Shown one piece after another: positions 1 through 8,797 of a DNA stretch of 64,000 nucleotides. The notes under the pieces were generated by a model, which searched no databases, was not told the DNA's origin, and was given only the letters and a program-made list of their open reading frames with translations. The DNA lies in contig NZ_CP058670.1 of the NCBI RefSeq assembly GCF_013414345.1, positions 1,178,001-1,242,000 of the forward strand, written 5' to 3'. The stretch's first letter is position 1. Each line of letters starts with the position of its first letter. A program made the position numbers and the translations under genes. The DNA comes from Microcella indica (lineage in GTDB: Bacteria; Actinomycetota; Actinomycetes; Actinomycetales; Microbacteriaceae).

Positions 1-2874
1 TTCACCGACCTCAGTGACGTGCGCGCGCTGCTGGAGACCCTCGACATCGCGACGGAGGATGCCGGCGTGTTCGGGCAGGCCGCCGACCCGGATCGCGCGC
101 TGAGGGCGCTCGCGCGGCTGCAGGAGCAGCATCCGGAGGACGTCGCGGCCCTGTCGTCGCACGCCGAGTGGAGCGCTCGAGCCGTGCGCGTCGTCGGTGC
201 CAGCGAAGGGCTCGCCGACTTTCTGCGCCGCCGCCCCCAGCAGCTCGAGGCACTGCGCGAGCGGCCGCCCGGCCCGCTGGGTGCGGCGACCTACCGCGCG
301 GAACTCGCCGCGGCGGTCGAGGCCACCGACGATGTCGAGCAGGGCCGGGTAGCCCTCCGTGTAGCGTACCGGCGCCATCTCATGCTGCTCGCCGCCTGGG
401 ATCTCGAGCAGGATGACCCGCTGCAGGCGCAGCCTCTCGTCTCGGAGGGGCTCGCCGACCTCGCCGGGGCGGCACTCGACGCCGCGCTTCTGCTCGCACG
501 CCGCGCCTCGACCTTCCCCGCCGAGGATGTCGAGCGCACGAAGCTCGCGATCATCGGCATGGGCAAGGCGGGGGCTCGCGAGCTCAACTACATCAGCGAC
601 GTCGACGTGATCTACGTCGCCGACGCCGCCGAGGGCCTCGAGACCGCACGCGCGGTCGAGATCGCGACGAGGCTCGCGGCGGAGACGGCGCGCGGCATCC
701 AGGACCCGGCGCTCGAGCCCCCTCTGTGGGAGGTCGACGCGAACCTGCGGCCGGAGGGCAAGGACGGCGCGCTCGTCCGCACGCTCGACTCGCATCGCGC
801 GTACTACGAGCGCTGGGCGAAGAGCTGGGAGTTCCAGGCGTTGCTCAAGTCGCGCCCGCTCGCGGGAGACGCCGAGCTGGGGCAGCGCTACTGCGAGACG
901 GTCCACCCCATGGTCTGGTCCATCTCTCAACGGGACGGCTTCGTGGAGTCGGTGCAGCGCATGCGCGAGCGCGTGACCGACCACATCCCCGACGATGAGT
1001 TGGATGTTCAGCTCAAGCTCGGCCCTGGTGGGCTTCGCGACATCGAGTTCACCATCCAGCTCCTCCAGCTCGTCCACGGCCTGCACGACGATCGCGTGCG
1101 CCAGCCCGACACCCTGGGCGCTCTCGCGTCCCTCGCCGAGCACGGCTACATCGGCCGCGTCGAGGCCGCCGAGTTCTCGACCGACTACCGAACTCTGCGC
1201 GTCATGGAGCACCGCGTGCAGCTCGACCAGCTGCGCCGCACCCACCTCATGCCCCGCGACGAGGACCGCCTGCGGGTCCTTGCCCGAGCCACGGGCCTCG
1301 CCGGTTCGGCCGACGAGATCGTCGCGCTCTGGCAGAGCACGCGGGCGGCGGTGCGCTCACTGCACGAGAAGCTCTTCTACCGTCCGCTCCTCACCGCGGT
1401 GGCCTCCCTCCCGGAGGGCGGGCTCGCACTCACGAGCGACCAGGCCAAGGCGCGACTCGCGGCGATCGGCTTCACCGACCCGGCGGGCGCGCTGCGGCAC
1501 ATCGCCGCGCTCACGAGCGGAGTGTCGCGTCGCGCGGCGATCCAGCGCACGCTCCTGCCGGTCATCCTGCAGTGGCTGGCCGACGGCGCCGACCCCGATT
1601 ATGGCCTCCTCGCGTTCCGCAAGCTCAGCGAGGCTCTCGGCGAGTCCTACTGGTTCCTGCGCATGCTGCGCGATTCGAGCGGTGCCGCAGAGCGGCTCAC
1701 GAAGGTGCTCGCCGCCTCGCGGTACGTGGGCGGGCTCTTCGAGCGGAATCCGGAGGGTGCGGCCTGGCTCGAGAACGATGAGGAGCTGCGGCCCCGATCA
1801 CTGGATGCCCTGCTCGAGGAGACGCGAGCCACGGTCGCCCGGCACGACGGCGACACCGATGCTGCGGCGAAAGCCCTGCGCACCGCCCGCCAGCGCGAGA
1901 TCCTGCGCATCGCACTCTCGGGGATCCTCGACGTGTCCACGATCCAGGAGGTCGGGCGCGGCCTGACCGCGGTCACGACGGCGCTCTTGACGGGAGTGCT
2001 CTCGCTGGCGCACCGGCCCGACGACGGCATCGAGTTCGCGATCATCGGCATGGGGCGCTACGGCGGCGGCGAGCTCGGCTTCGGCAGCGACACCGACGTC
2101 ATCTACGTGTACCGCGACGCGGGTGCGGGGGACCGCGCGCAGGCGACCGCCGAGGGCATCGTGCGCGAGCTCACCCGCCTCACCGAAGATCTGCGGCTGC
2201 CGCTCGACCTGGATGCGGACCTGCGGCCGGAGGGCAAGAACGGCCCCCTCGTGCGCTCGCTCGACGCCTACCGTGCCTACTATGACCGCTGGTCGCTCAC
2301 GTGGGAGGCGCAAGCTCTCTTGCGTGCGCACGCCGTCGCGGGGGAGGAGTCGCTGCGCGAGGACTTCCTCGCCCTCGCCGACACGGTGCGCTACCCGAAG
2401 CAGCTTCCGGCCGCGGACGCGCGCGAGGTGCGGCGCATCAAGGCGCGCGTCGAGTCAGAGCGCCTGCCGCAGGCGGCGGACCCGGCGCGGCACGTCAAGC
2501 TCGGTCGAGGCTCGCTGAGCGACGTCGAGTGGTTTGTGCAGCTGCTGCAGCTGCAGCACGCCTCCTCAAGGCCGGCGCTCAAGACGACGTCGACACTCGA
2601 GGCGCTCGACGCCGTGGTCGCGGAGGGCCTCGTCACGGAGTCTGACGCGGCCCGGCTGCGCGATGCGTGGATCATCGCCTCACGCGTGCGGTCGGCCCTC
2701 ACGCTATGGCTCAACAAGACGGTCGACGTGCTGCCCGACGACCGACTGCAGCTCGAGGGCATCGCGCGCCTCATGGGATACCCGGCGGGCTGCGCCTCGC
2801 AGCTCGAGGAGGACTACTTGCGCCGCACGCGCCTCGCCCGCCAGGTCTTCGAGCGCGGCTTCTACGACGCCTGA
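1..2874 (+). CDS. glnE: GlnE, glutamine synthetase adenylyltransferase/deadenylase (5' end cut off)
   Basis: Bifunctional enzyme that adds AMP to, and removes it from, a tyrosine of glutamine synthetase according to nitrogen status. The reading frame is open from base 1 (957 codons visible), and family members run to about 990-1000 residues, so the true start lies upstream of the window; the GTG at 19 is probably internal. Two nucleotidyltransferase domains are clear. The N-terminal deadenylase core has GMGKAGARELNYISDVD at about 553-606. The C-terminal adenylase core has GMGRYGGGELGFGSDTD at about 2047-2100. Each is followed by a DANLRPEGKDG/DADLRPEGKNG motif. Its substrate glnA is 2 kb downstream on the other strand, and that enzyme carries the target tyrosine. 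A strong hairpin follows the stop codon. Confidence 0.97.
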   Translation, partial: FTDLSDVRALLETLDIATEDAGVFGQAADPDRALRALARLQEQHPEDVAALSSHAEWSARAVRVVGASEGLADFLRRRPQQLEALRERPPGPLGAATYRAELAAAVEATDDVEQGRVALRVAYRRHLMLLAAWDLEQDDPLQAQPLVSEGLADLAGAALDAALLLARRASTFPAEDVERTKLAIIGMGKAGARELNYISDVDVIYVADAAEGLETARAVEIATRLAAETARGIQDPALEPPLWEVDANLRPEGKDGALVRTLDSHRAYYERWAKSWEFQALLKSRPLAGDAELGQRYCETVHPMVWSISQRDGFVESVQRMRERVTDHIPDDELDVQLKLGPGGLRDIEFTIQLLQLVHGLHDDRVRQPDTLGALASLAEHGYIGRVEAAEFSTDYRTLRVMEHRVQLDQLRRTHLMPRDEDRLRVLARATGLAGSADEIVALWQSTRAAVRSLHEKLFYRPLLTAVASLPEGGLALTSDQAKARLAAIGFTDPAGALRHIAALTSGVSRRAAIQRTLLPVILQWLADGADPDYGLLAFRKLSEALGESYWFLRMLRDSSGAAERLTKVLAASRYVGGLFERNPEGAAWLENDEELRPRSLDALLEETRATVARHDGDTDAAAKALRTARQREILRIALSGILDVSTIQEVGRGLTAVTTALLTGVLSLAHRPDDGIEFAIIGMGRYGGGELGFGSDTDVIYVYRDAGAGDRAQATAEGIVRELTRLTEDLRLPLDLDADLRPEGKNGPLVRSLDAYRAYYDRWSLTWEAQALLRAHAVAGEESLREDFLALADTVRYPKQLPAADAREVRRIKARVESERLPQAADPARHVKLGRGSLSDVEWFVQLLQLQHASSRPALKTTSTLEALDAVVAEGLVTESDAARLRDAWIIASRVRSALTLWLNKTVDVLPDDRLQLEGIARLMGYPAGCASQLEEDYLRRTRLARQVFERGFYDA

Positions 2875-2933
2875 GGTGCTCGCGACGCTGTGCGGCGCAC
2901 GGCGAGGGCTGGAGCGCTACGAGGTGCGGAACG

Positions 2934-2974
2934 CCACGAGGGCCCCGCTCCACAACGGAACGAGGCCCTCGTGG
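2934..2974. terminator. Hairpin between convergent glnE and doxX
   Basis: A perfect 11-bp inverted repeat (CCACGAGGGCC at 2934-2944, GGCCCTCGTGG at 2964-2974) lies in the 143-bp gap between convergent genes. The loop can form a further CCG/CGG pairing. There is no T-run, as is usual for actinobacterial terminators, and it could serve both strands. Confidence 0.7.
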
Positions 2975-3017
2975 TGCCGCGGGCGTGGCCCCGGCCGAGT
3001 CGGCAAGCTCGTGAGCG

Positions 3018-3440
3018 TCACTCGAACAGGCCGCCCAGCAGCGGGCCGGTGATAGTCAGCCCCAGCTCAGGGGTGGTGGCGAAGAAGACGAACAGCATCA
3101 GTGCAGCGCCAGCCAGGGCGACGTCCTTGAGGAACTGCGTCTGCTCCATCTGCTTGCTCTGCGGGTCGTCGACGTTCCAGAAGTTGTGCATCACCACGGC
3201 GGTCGGGACAAGGAAGACCACCAGCAGGAGTGCACCGAGGTCGGCCCAGACCCCTAGCAGCACCATCAGCGCACCCACCACGATCAGCACACCGGTGCCG
3301 ATGACCGATCCGCGGGCCAACGGCACGCCCTTGCTTTGGGCGTATCCGGCCATCATCTGAATCTGGGTGAAGTGACCCCATCCGCTGCCCAGGAAGAGCA
3401 CGGCAAACAACAGCCGCCCTATCAGCACTAGCCACTCCAT
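3018..3440 (-). CDS. DoxX-family membrane protein
   Basis: A 140-residue protein with four hydrophobic segments, typical in length and layout of DoxX/DoxD-like quinone-linked or redox-associated membrane proteins. The first helix carries the LLFAVLFLGSGWGHF-type motif seen in this family. GTG (3443) and ATG (3440) are adjacent; ATG at 3440 is chosen because an AAGGA lies 8 nt upstream. It is divergent from an HxlR-type regulator, and such regulator/DoxX pairs often respond to electrophiles or quinones, so co-regulation is inferred. A palindrome lies 42 bp before the start. The substrate is unknown. Confidence 0.85.
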   Translation of the reverse strand: MEWLVLIGRLLFAVLFLGSGWGHFTQIQMMAGYAQSKGVPLARGSVIGTGVLIVVGALMVLLGVWADLGALLLVVFLVPTAVVMHNFWNVDDPQSKQMEQTQFLKDVALAGAALMLFVFFATTPELGLTITGPLLGGLFE

Positions 3441-3481
3441 CACGCCATCCTTCCAGCCGGCTCTTCAGCCAGCACGAATCG

Positions 3482-3496
3482 ATTACTATTAGTAAT
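3482..3496. promoter_or_regulatory. Palindromic operator candidate for the HxlR regulator
   Basis: ATTACTA-T-TAGTAAT is a perfect 7-bp inverted repeat and is AT-rich in a GC-rich genome. It lies in the doxX/hxlR intergenic region, 42 bp from the doxX start, where an HxlR/MarR-type dimer would be expected to bind. A second short palindrome, GTAATTAC, overlaps it at 3492-3499. Confidence 0.55.
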
Positions 3497-3626
3497 TACG
3501 AAGCATAACCCAACTGCGCCACGCTGTAGATGCGGTCCTGACGAGGTGAGTCTCGTCGGCATCCTTGACATGATGCGCCGCGTTCTGTGATGGCGAGGGA
3601 CCTTCGTACTGTGATGGTGAGGGAAG

Positions 3627-3971
3627 ATGATGGTGGTGAGGGAAGAGTTGGATGCGCGGCACTGCGCAAGGTTCCAGGAGTCGATCGAGTTCCTCGGGCG
3701 TCGGTGGACGGCCTCGATCCTGCGCCCCATGTTCTACGGGCCGGTCCGTTTCAGCGACCTGCTCGACGCGGTTCCGCACCTGTCGTCGCGTCTGCTCAGC
3801 CAGCGGCTCGAGGAGCTGTGCCGGGCTGGCGTGGTCATCCACCGGCCCAAGGTCGGCTGCCCGCGCTATGAGCTGACCGACATGGGGCGCGAGCTCGAGC
3901 ACGTCTTCCTCGCGATCGAACGCTGGAACCGCAGCTGGACCGACGCCGAAGCCGAGGTGGCATCGGCCTGA
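3627..3971 (+). CDS. HxlR-family winged-helix regulator
   Basis: A 114-residue protein with the HxlR/DUF24 pattern: FLGRRWTASILRPMFYGPVRFSDLL, then LSSRLLSQRLEELCRAGVV and the wing PRYELTDMG. HxlR proteins act as dimers that respond to aldehydes, quinones or oxidants, some through an N-terminal cysteine. Here a Cys-Ala-Arg near residue 14 is a candidate sensor. The start is ATG 3627, immediately followed by a second ATG, with GAGGGA 3-8 nt upstream. It is divergent from doxX across a 186-bp region with an AT-rich palindrome. The remnant of a VOC-family gene directly downstream suggests an original HxlR-VOC-DoxX detoxification cassette (inference). Confidence 0.92.
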   Translation: MMVVREELDARHCARFQESIEFLGRRWTASILRPMFYGPVRFSDLLDAVPHLSSRLLSQRLEELCRAGVVIHRPKVGCPRYELTDMGRELEHVFLAIERWNRSWTDAEAEVASA

Positions 3972-4193
3972 CCCGCTCATCAGGCCCGACCCTGCCAGCC
4001 GATCCTCGACCAGCCGGCCACCGGAGTCGATGGCGGCGATGCACTCAGCCGCTGTTCGGTCCAGCCCGCGCACCGGCGGGCACCGGCCCCGCACGATCTC
4101 TCGCACTCGGAAGCAGCGCTTCCTGGTAGCGAGGCGCGCCCGCCTGCGGCATCCTGTCCCCGCGCGGCCGCGCGGCCGCAGTGAGGAGCCCCG

Positions 4194-4255
4194 ATGGCAA
4201 CCCTGCTCAACCCCTATCTCGCCTTCGAACACGAAGCGCGCGAGGCGATGAACTC
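4194..4255 (+). pseudogene. 5' fragment of a VOC/PhnB-like glyoxalase-fold gene
   Basis: An ATG with a good ribosome-binding site (GAGGAG 5 nt upstream) opens a frame whose first 20 residues, MATLLNPYLAFEHEAREAMN, match the standard N-terminus of PhnB-like VOC proteins. After that the similarity stops abruptly and the rest of the frame is low-complexity. From about 4283 a different frame reads as a relaxase. I read this as a VOC gene cut off by recombination. It rests on the opening motif only, so a chance match remains possible. Confidence 0.5.
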
Positions 4256-4282
4256 GAGGTGGGCGCCCGACCCGTTCATCGT

Positions 4283-4945
4283 GACGCCGAGTACGTCGCC
4301 GAGCACGTCGAACTCGGCTACGCCGTCACCGCGTACCGGGCACAAGGGGTCACGATCGAGACCGGGCATACCCTTGTCGAGCCCGGCGGGACGCGAGAGA
4401 ACTTCTACCTCGCCATGACCCGCGGCCGACTCGGCAACACCGCCTACGTCTCGATCAACCGCCCCGACGACGACCACATCCACCCGCCCACCCAGGACAC
4501 CGCCGCGGTCGCGGCGCGCAAGGTGCTCGCCGGGGTGCTCCAGCACGTCGGCGCGGAACTCGCCGCCCGCCAGATGATCGCCGCCGAGCAGGACACCTGG
4601 GGCTCGGTCGCGCACTTCGCCGCCGAGTACGAGACCATCGCCGCCGCCGCACAATAGGGAGGTGGCAAGCCCTCGTGCGCCACCCGACTCACCGAGGCCG
4701 AAGCGGACGCGGCCATCGGATCGACCGCGTTTGGCGCGCTCGTCGCCTCACGCCCGCTCGACGATGCGGACGACGTAACCGCGGTGCTCCACGAACGGAT
4801 GATCCGAGCCCCGACCCGAACGAACGGTGCCGGGCGCGTGCGCCAGCTCGCCACGCCCATCGCCTTACGTGGCGGGCGGTGGCCTCCCCGCGCTCACCAG
4901 CTCCGTCCGAAAACCCGTCCGTTTACCGCCCGTAGCCGTCCGTAA
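4283..4945 (+). pseudogene. C-terminal remnant of a MobF/TraA-type conjugative relaxase-helicase
   Basis: Residues read from 4283 (AEYVAEHVELGYAVTAYRAQ, then TGHTLVEPGG, ENFYLAMTRGR and NTAYV) match the C-terminal helicase part of actinobacterial MobF relaxases. The intact protein would exceed 1000 residues; only about 125 codons remain before an in-frame TAG at 4655. Beyond that stop the same frame still reads as relaxase (LTEAEADAAIGSTAFGAL, then RPLDDADDVTAVLHERM), ending at TAA 4943. The second half seems to carry an internal deletion. It has no start of its own and no neighbouring transfer genes. This is a decayed piece of an integrative conjugative element lodged between the HxlR cassette and glnA. 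Confidence 0.8.
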
Positions 4946-4960
4946 ACGTCCAGAGATAGT

Positions 4961-4996
4961 CTGAGCCCCAGACGGCAGATGCCGCCTGGGGCTCAG
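4961..4996 (-). terminator. glnA terminator hairpin
   Basis: An 11-bp perfect stem (CTGAGCCCCAG/CTGGGGCTCAG) continues inward after one mismatch with CGGCA/TGCCG, giving a very stable stem of about 16 pairs downstream of glnA. A smaller 7-bp hairpin (CTCAGAG/CTCTGAG, 5009-5035) sits between it and the glnA stop. The long one probably also shields glnA from the relaxase remnant. Confidence 0.8.
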
Positions 4997-5047
4997 TAAA
5001 TTGCTGGGCTCAGAGACCGGAAGTGTGGCTCTGAGGGCCTCCCGGAA

Positions 5048-6472
5048 TCAGACCCCGAAGTACAACTCGTACTCGAACGGGTGTGGGCGCTGCGCGAAGG
5101 GGAGGAGCTCCTTCTCGCGCTTGTACTCGATCCACGCCTCGATGACGTCCTTGGTGAAGACGCCACCCTGCAGCAGGAACTCGTGGTCGGCCTCGAGAGC
5201 GTCGAGAGCGGCATCCAGCGAGGCGGGCGCCTGCGGAATGCTCTTGGCCTCCTCGGGCGGCAGCTCGTAGAGGTCCTTGTCGACGGGCTCGTGCGGCTCG
5301 ATCTTGTTGATGATGCCGTCGATGCCGGCCATCATCTGCGCCGCGAAGGCGAGGTACGGGTTGCCCGAGGCGTCCGGCGCGCGGAACTCGATGCGCTTGG
5401 CCTTGGGGTTCGTGCCCGTGATGGGGATGCGGATCGCGGCCGAGCGGTTGCCCGCCGAGTACACGAGGTTGACGGGAGCCTCGAAGCCCGGGATGAGGCG
5501 GTGGTAGGAGTTCACCGTGGGGTTGGTGAACGCCATGACCGACTTCGCGTGCTTGAGGAGACCGCCGATGTACCAGCGCGCGATGTCGCTGAGGCCGCCG
5601 TAGCCCGCCTCGTCGTAGAAGAGCGGCTCGCTGCCGTTCCACAGCGACTGGTGGGTGTGCATGCCCGAGCCGTTGTCGCCCATGAGGGGCTTCGGCATGA
5701 AGGTCGCAACCTTGCCCCACTCGAGGGCCGTGTTCTTGACGATGTACTTGAACTTCAGGATGTCGTCAGCTGCGGAGACCATCGTGTCGAACTTGTAGTT
5801 GATCTCGCCCTGACCGGCGGTACCGACCTCGTGGTGGCTGCGCTCGACGTCGAGGCCGACCTCGAGGAGCTTCATGACGATGTCGTCGCGCAGGTCGGCG
5901 TGCTGGTCGACGGGGGTGACGGGGAAGTAGCCGCCCTTGTACGGGGTCTTGTTGGCGAGGTTTCCTCCCTCTTCCGTGCGCCCGGTGTTCCAGGCGGCCT
6001 CGCTCGAGTCGACCTCGTAGTACGACTTGTTCTGCTTCACCTCGTACTTGACGTCGTCGAAGATGTAGAACTCGGCCTCGGGGGCGAAGAACGCCGTGTC
6101 GGCGATGCCCGTCGAGGCGAGGAACTTCTCCGCCTTCTTGGCGACCTGGCGCGGGTCGCGACCGTAGATCTCGCCCGTACGGGGGTTGTAGATGTCGAAG
6201 ATCATGATGAGCGTGCGCTCGGTGCGGAAGGGGTCGACGTAGCACGTCGAGACGTCCGGGATGAGCTGCAGGTCAGACTCGTGGATCGACTGGAAGCCTC
6301 GGATGGACGAACCGTCGAAGAGCTGGCCGACGGTGAAGAAGTCCTCGTCGACCGTCGCGGCGGGGATGTTGAAGTGCTGCTGGACACCGGGAAGGTCGGT
6401 GAATCGGATGTCGAGGAACTTGACGTCCGTGTCCTTGATGAACTTCAGCACCTCGGAAGAATCACTGAACAT
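5048..6472 (-). CDS. glnA: Glutamine synthetase type I
   Basis: Makes glutamine from glutamate, ammonia and ATP; this is the main ammonium-assimilating enzyme. At 474 residues it has the usual GSI length. Recognisable parts are the N-terminal beta-grasp, the NRSAAIRIP catalytic segment and the adenylylation loop [14 protein letters not shown], whose tyrosine (about residue 402) is the target of GlnE. The start is ATG 6472, preceded by AGGAG; upstream codons lack family similarity. It is expressed from its own promoter with a GlnR-type box over the -35 region. The mRNA has a short leader with a 14-bp palindrome (6507-6520). lipA lies upstream on the same strand but is separated by 153 bp. Dodecameric, cytosolic. 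Confidence 0.98.
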   Translation of the reverse strand: MFSDSSEVLKFIKDTDVKFLDIRFTDLPGVQQHFNIPAATVDEDFFTVGQLFDGSSIRGFQSIHESDLQLIPDVSTCYVDPFRTERTLIMIFDIYNPRTGEIYGRDPRQVAKKAEKFLASTGIADTAFFAPEAEFYIFDDVKYEVKQNKSYYEVDSSEAAWNTGRTEEGGNLANKTPYKGGYFPVTPVDQHADLRDDIVMKLLEVGLDVERSHHEVGTAGQGEINYKFDTMVSAADDILKFKYIVKNTALEWGKVATFMPKPLMGDNGSGMHTHQSLWNGSEPLFYDEAGYGGLSDIARWYIGGLLKHAKSVMAFTNPTVNSYHRLIPGFEAPVNLVYSAGNRSAAIRIPITGTNPKAKRIEFRAPDASGNPYLAFAAQMMAGIDGIINKIEPHEPVDKDLYELPPEEAKSIPQAPASLDAALDALEADHEFLLQGGVFTKDVIEAWIEYKREKELLPFAQRPHPFEYELYFGV

Positions 6473-6528
6473 GTGACTGATCTCCTGAGCTTTGGTACGG
6501 GAAAGGGGCGCGATCGCGCCGTGTCTCA

Positions 6529-6582
6529 AACCTAGGGGGCAGGGGTTTCCCTGCAGTGTCCCTCATGTTTCGGGGATGTTAC
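6529..6582 (-). promoter_or_regulatory. glnA promoter with a full GlnR-type box
   Basis: Read on the minus strand, 6582-6545 is GTAAC-n6-GAAAC-n6-GACAC-n6-GAAAC. This is a full match in sequence and spacing to the GTnAC-n6-GaAAc tandem (a/b site) box known for GlnR in streptomycetes and relatives. Ten bases further on is TAGGTT (6534-6529), a good -10, so the box covers the -35 region. The predicted start of transcription is near 6522, giving a leader of about 50 nt. Confidence 0.8.
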
Positions 6583-6625
6583 GCCGAGCCTGGTTCACCC
6601 TGCGAGCACCTTGGGCCCTGGATGC

Positions 6626-7627
6626 TCAGCCCACCGCCTGCGCGAACGCCTCCGTCGTCTCGGCGAGCGCGCGCATCGAGTCGGGGATGGGCCGGCCCTT
6701 CGCGACCATGGACTGCGCCCAGAGCCGCCCGGCGCGATAGCTGGAGCGCACGAGCGGACCCGCGAGCACGCCGAGGAAGCCGATCTCGTCGGCCTCCTGC
6801 TTGATCTCGACGAATTCCTCCGGCTTGACCCAGCGGTCGATCGGGTGGTGGCGCGCCGTCGGCCGCAGGTACTGCGTGATGGTGATGATGTCGGTGCCCG
6901 CGGCGTGCAGGTCGCGCAGGGCCTGCGAGACCTCCTCGCGCGTCTCGCCCATGCCGAGGATGAGGTTCGACTTCGTGATGAGCCCGTAGTCGCGCGCCTG
7001 GGTGATGACGTCGAGCGACCGCTCGTAGCGGAACGCCGGCCGAATGCGCTTGAAGATGCGCGGAACGGTCTCCACGTTGTGCGCGAAGACCTCGGGCCGG
7101 GAGTCGAAGACGACGCGCAGCAGGTCCGGGTTACCGCTGAAGTCGGTCGCGAGCAGCTCGACCCCCGTGCCGGGATTGAGCTCGTGGATCTGACGCACCG
7201 TCTCGGCGTGCAGCCACGCACCCTCGTCGGGCAGGTCGTCGCGCGCCACGCCCGTCACCGTCGCGTAGCGGAGGTTCATCTCGACGACCGACTCCGCGAC
7301 GCGACGCGGCTCGTCGGTGTCGTAGTCGGCGGGCTTGCCCGTGTCGATCTGGCAGAAGTCGCAGCGACGCGTGCACTGGCTGCCCCCGATCAGGAAGGTC
7401 GCCTCGCGGTCCTCCCAGCACTCGTAGATGTTCGGGCAGCCGGCCTCCTGGCACACGGTGTGCAGCTGCTTCTCACCCACGAGAGCGCGCAGCGCGCTGA
7501 ACTCGGGGCCCATCCTCGCGGTGGTCTTGATCCACTCGGGCTTCTTCTCGATGGGTGTCGCGGCGTTGCGCACCTCGAGCCGCAGCATCTTGCGACCCTC
7601 GGTGGGGGCGTGGGGCAGAGCGGTCAT
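6626..7627 (-). CDS. lipA: Lipoyl synthase
   Basis: Radical-SAM enzyme that inserts two sulfurs into protein-bound octanoyl groups to make lipoyl cofactors for SucB-type E2 proteins and the glycine cleavage H protein. It is 333 residues, normal for the family. The auxiliary cluster motif [12 protein letters not shown] (CX4CX5C) and the radical-SAM motif CTRRCDFC (CX3CX2C) are both intact, and the C-terminal RSSYRAG motif is present. The start ATG at 7627 overlaps the lipB stop as ATGA, so the two are translationally coupled. The substrate-bearing sucB and lpdA are 4 kb upstream. Confidence 0.97.
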   Translation of the reverse strand: MTALPHAPTEGRKMLRLEVRNAATPIEKKPEWIKTTARMGPEFSALRALVGEKQLHTVCQEAGCPNIYECWEDREATFLIGGSQCTRRCDFCQIDTGKPADYDTDEPRRVAESVVEMNLRYATVTGVARDDLPDEGAWLHAETVRQIHELNPGTGVELLATDFSGNPDLLRVVFDSRPEVFAHNVETVPRIFKRIRPAFRYERSLDVITQARDYGLITKSNLILGMGETREEVSQALRDLHAAGTDIITITQYLRPTARHHPIDRWVKPEEFVEIKQEADEIGFLGVLAGPLVRSSYRAGRLWAQSMVAKGRPIPDSMRALAETTEAFAQAVG

Positions 7628-8277
7628 GCAGAAACCTCCTCGGTTCGGCCCACCGTGTCGAGCACGAGCGGGCGGAAATGGTGCTGGACGAGCGGGACGA
7701 CATCGCCGGGCGTCACGGTGCGGCCGAGCTCGTGGGTGATGCTCGTCACTCCGGCATCGGCGAGCCCGCACGCGATGATCCGGCGGTAGGGCTCGAAGGA
7801 GTTGGAGCAGTTGAGAGCGAAGCCGTGCGACGTCACGCCTTGGGCGACGCGGATGCCGATCGCCGCGATCTTGTCGGTGCCGCGCATCCAGACTCCGCTG
7901 CGGCCGGGTACGCGATCGGCACCGACGATGCCGAGGTCGCCGAGGACGGCGATGAGCATGCCCTCAAGATGCCGCACGTACGCGACGACGTCGACGGGCT
8001 CCCGCAGGTGGACGATGGGGTAGCCGACGAGCTGGCCGGGGCCGTGCCAGGTGATCTTGCCCCCGCGATCCACGTCGATGACGGGCGTGCCGTCCGAGGG
8101 CCTCTCGTGGGGCTCGGTGCGCTTGCCCGCTGTGTAGACGCTCTCGTGCTCGAGCAGCATGACGGTATCGGGCGCCCGGCCCTCGACGACGGCGGCGTGC
8201 AGGGCACGCTGCTGCTCGAGACCCGACAGGTACGGCACGGAGTTGGCGCTTAGCCCCGTGACGACGTAGTCGATCAC
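7624..8277 (-). CDS. lipB: Lipoyl(octanoyl) transferase
   Basis: Transfers octanoate from acyl carrier protein to the target lysine of lipoyl domains, the step before LipA. It is 217 residues with the family signatures [27 protein letters not shown] (catalytic Lys) and the catalytic-Cys region [17 protein letters not shown]. The GTG start at 8277 lies 6 nt after a TACACT -10, so the mRNA is probably leaderless. It overlaps lipA by 4 nt and forms a lipBA operon. Divergent from an RDD-family gene. Confidence 0.96.
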   Translation of the reverse strand: MIDYVVTGLSANSVPYLSGLEQQRALHAAVVEGRAPDTVMLLEHESVYTAGKRTEPHERPSDGTPVIDVDRGGKITWHGPGQLVGYPIVHLREPVDVVAYVRHLEGMLIAVLGDLGIVGADRVPGRSGVWMRGTDKIAAIGIRVAQGVTSHGFALNCSNSFEPYRRIIACGLADAGVTSITHELGRTVTPGDVVPLVQHHFRPLVLDTVGRTEEVSA

Positions 8278-8283
8278 GAGGCC

Positions 8284-8344
8284 AGTGTACGTGCCGCGCT
8301 CCGGATCGTCTGCGAGCGGCCTCGCAGGCGAGCCCTCCTAGACT
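8284..8344. promoter_or_regulatory. Divergent leaderless promoters of lipB and the RDD gene
   Basis: Minus strand: TACACT (8289-8284), then 6 nt, then the lipB GTG. Plus strand: TAGACT (8339-8344), then 6 nt, then the GTG at 8351. Both place the transcription start on or next to the start codon. Confidence 0.65.
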
Positions 8345-8350
8345 GCTGTC

Positions 8351-8752
8351 GTGACTCCCGATAGCGAGCTGCCCGACTGGCCGGGCCAGCGACTCGGGCT
8401 CCCCGCGAGCGGACCCCGCTCGGTCGCACGCATCGGCCGGCGCCTCGCGGCCATCGCGATCGACTGGGGCATCGCGGTGCTCATCTCGGTCGCGTTCTTC
8501 GACTACGACCCGCTCGCGACGCTCGCGGTCTTCGTCGGCATGCAGATCCTGTTCACGGTCGTCGTCAACGCGAGCGTCGGCCACCTGCTGCTCGGGATGC
8601 GCGTCGTCCCCATGGCCGGAGGCCTCCTGGGCGTGTGGCGGCCGGTCGTGCGTGCAGCGCTCATCGCGCTCGTGCTGCCCGCGGTCGTCTGGAACGTGGA
8701 CCAGCGCGGGCTGCATGATCGAGCCGCCGGCACGATCCTGCTGCGTCGCTGA
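8351..8752 (+). CDS. RDD-family membrane protein
   Basis: A 133-residue protein with about three hydrophobic segments and the RDD pattern: an arginine-rich entry RIGRRLAAIAIDWGIAV containing the conserved Asp, then LLLGMRVV and a C-terminal LHDRAAGTILLRR. Related small RDD proteins sit beside lipB/glnA in many actinobacteria. Their role is unclear, and a few larger relatives act as cation/proton antiporters. The GTG start fits the leaderless promoter 6 nt upstream. It is convergent with the DUF4191 gene 45 bp away. Confidence 0.85.
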   Translation: MTPDSELPDWPGQRLGLPASGPRSVARIGRRLAAIAIDWGIAVLISVAFFDYDPLATLAVFVGMQILFTVVVNASVGHLLLGMRVVPMAGGLLGVWRPVVRAALIALVLPAVVWNVDQRGLHDRAAGTILLRR

Positions 8753-8797
8753 CCGGCAGGGTCGTGCTGTCGCCGGTCGGCCCGTGGAGTCAGGCGA

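Noticed and set aside
4658-4945. A separate small gene downstream of the relaxase fragment
   Set aside because: It has no convincing start and reads in the same frame as the relaxase piece beyond an in-frame TAG; it is treated as part of the pseudogene.
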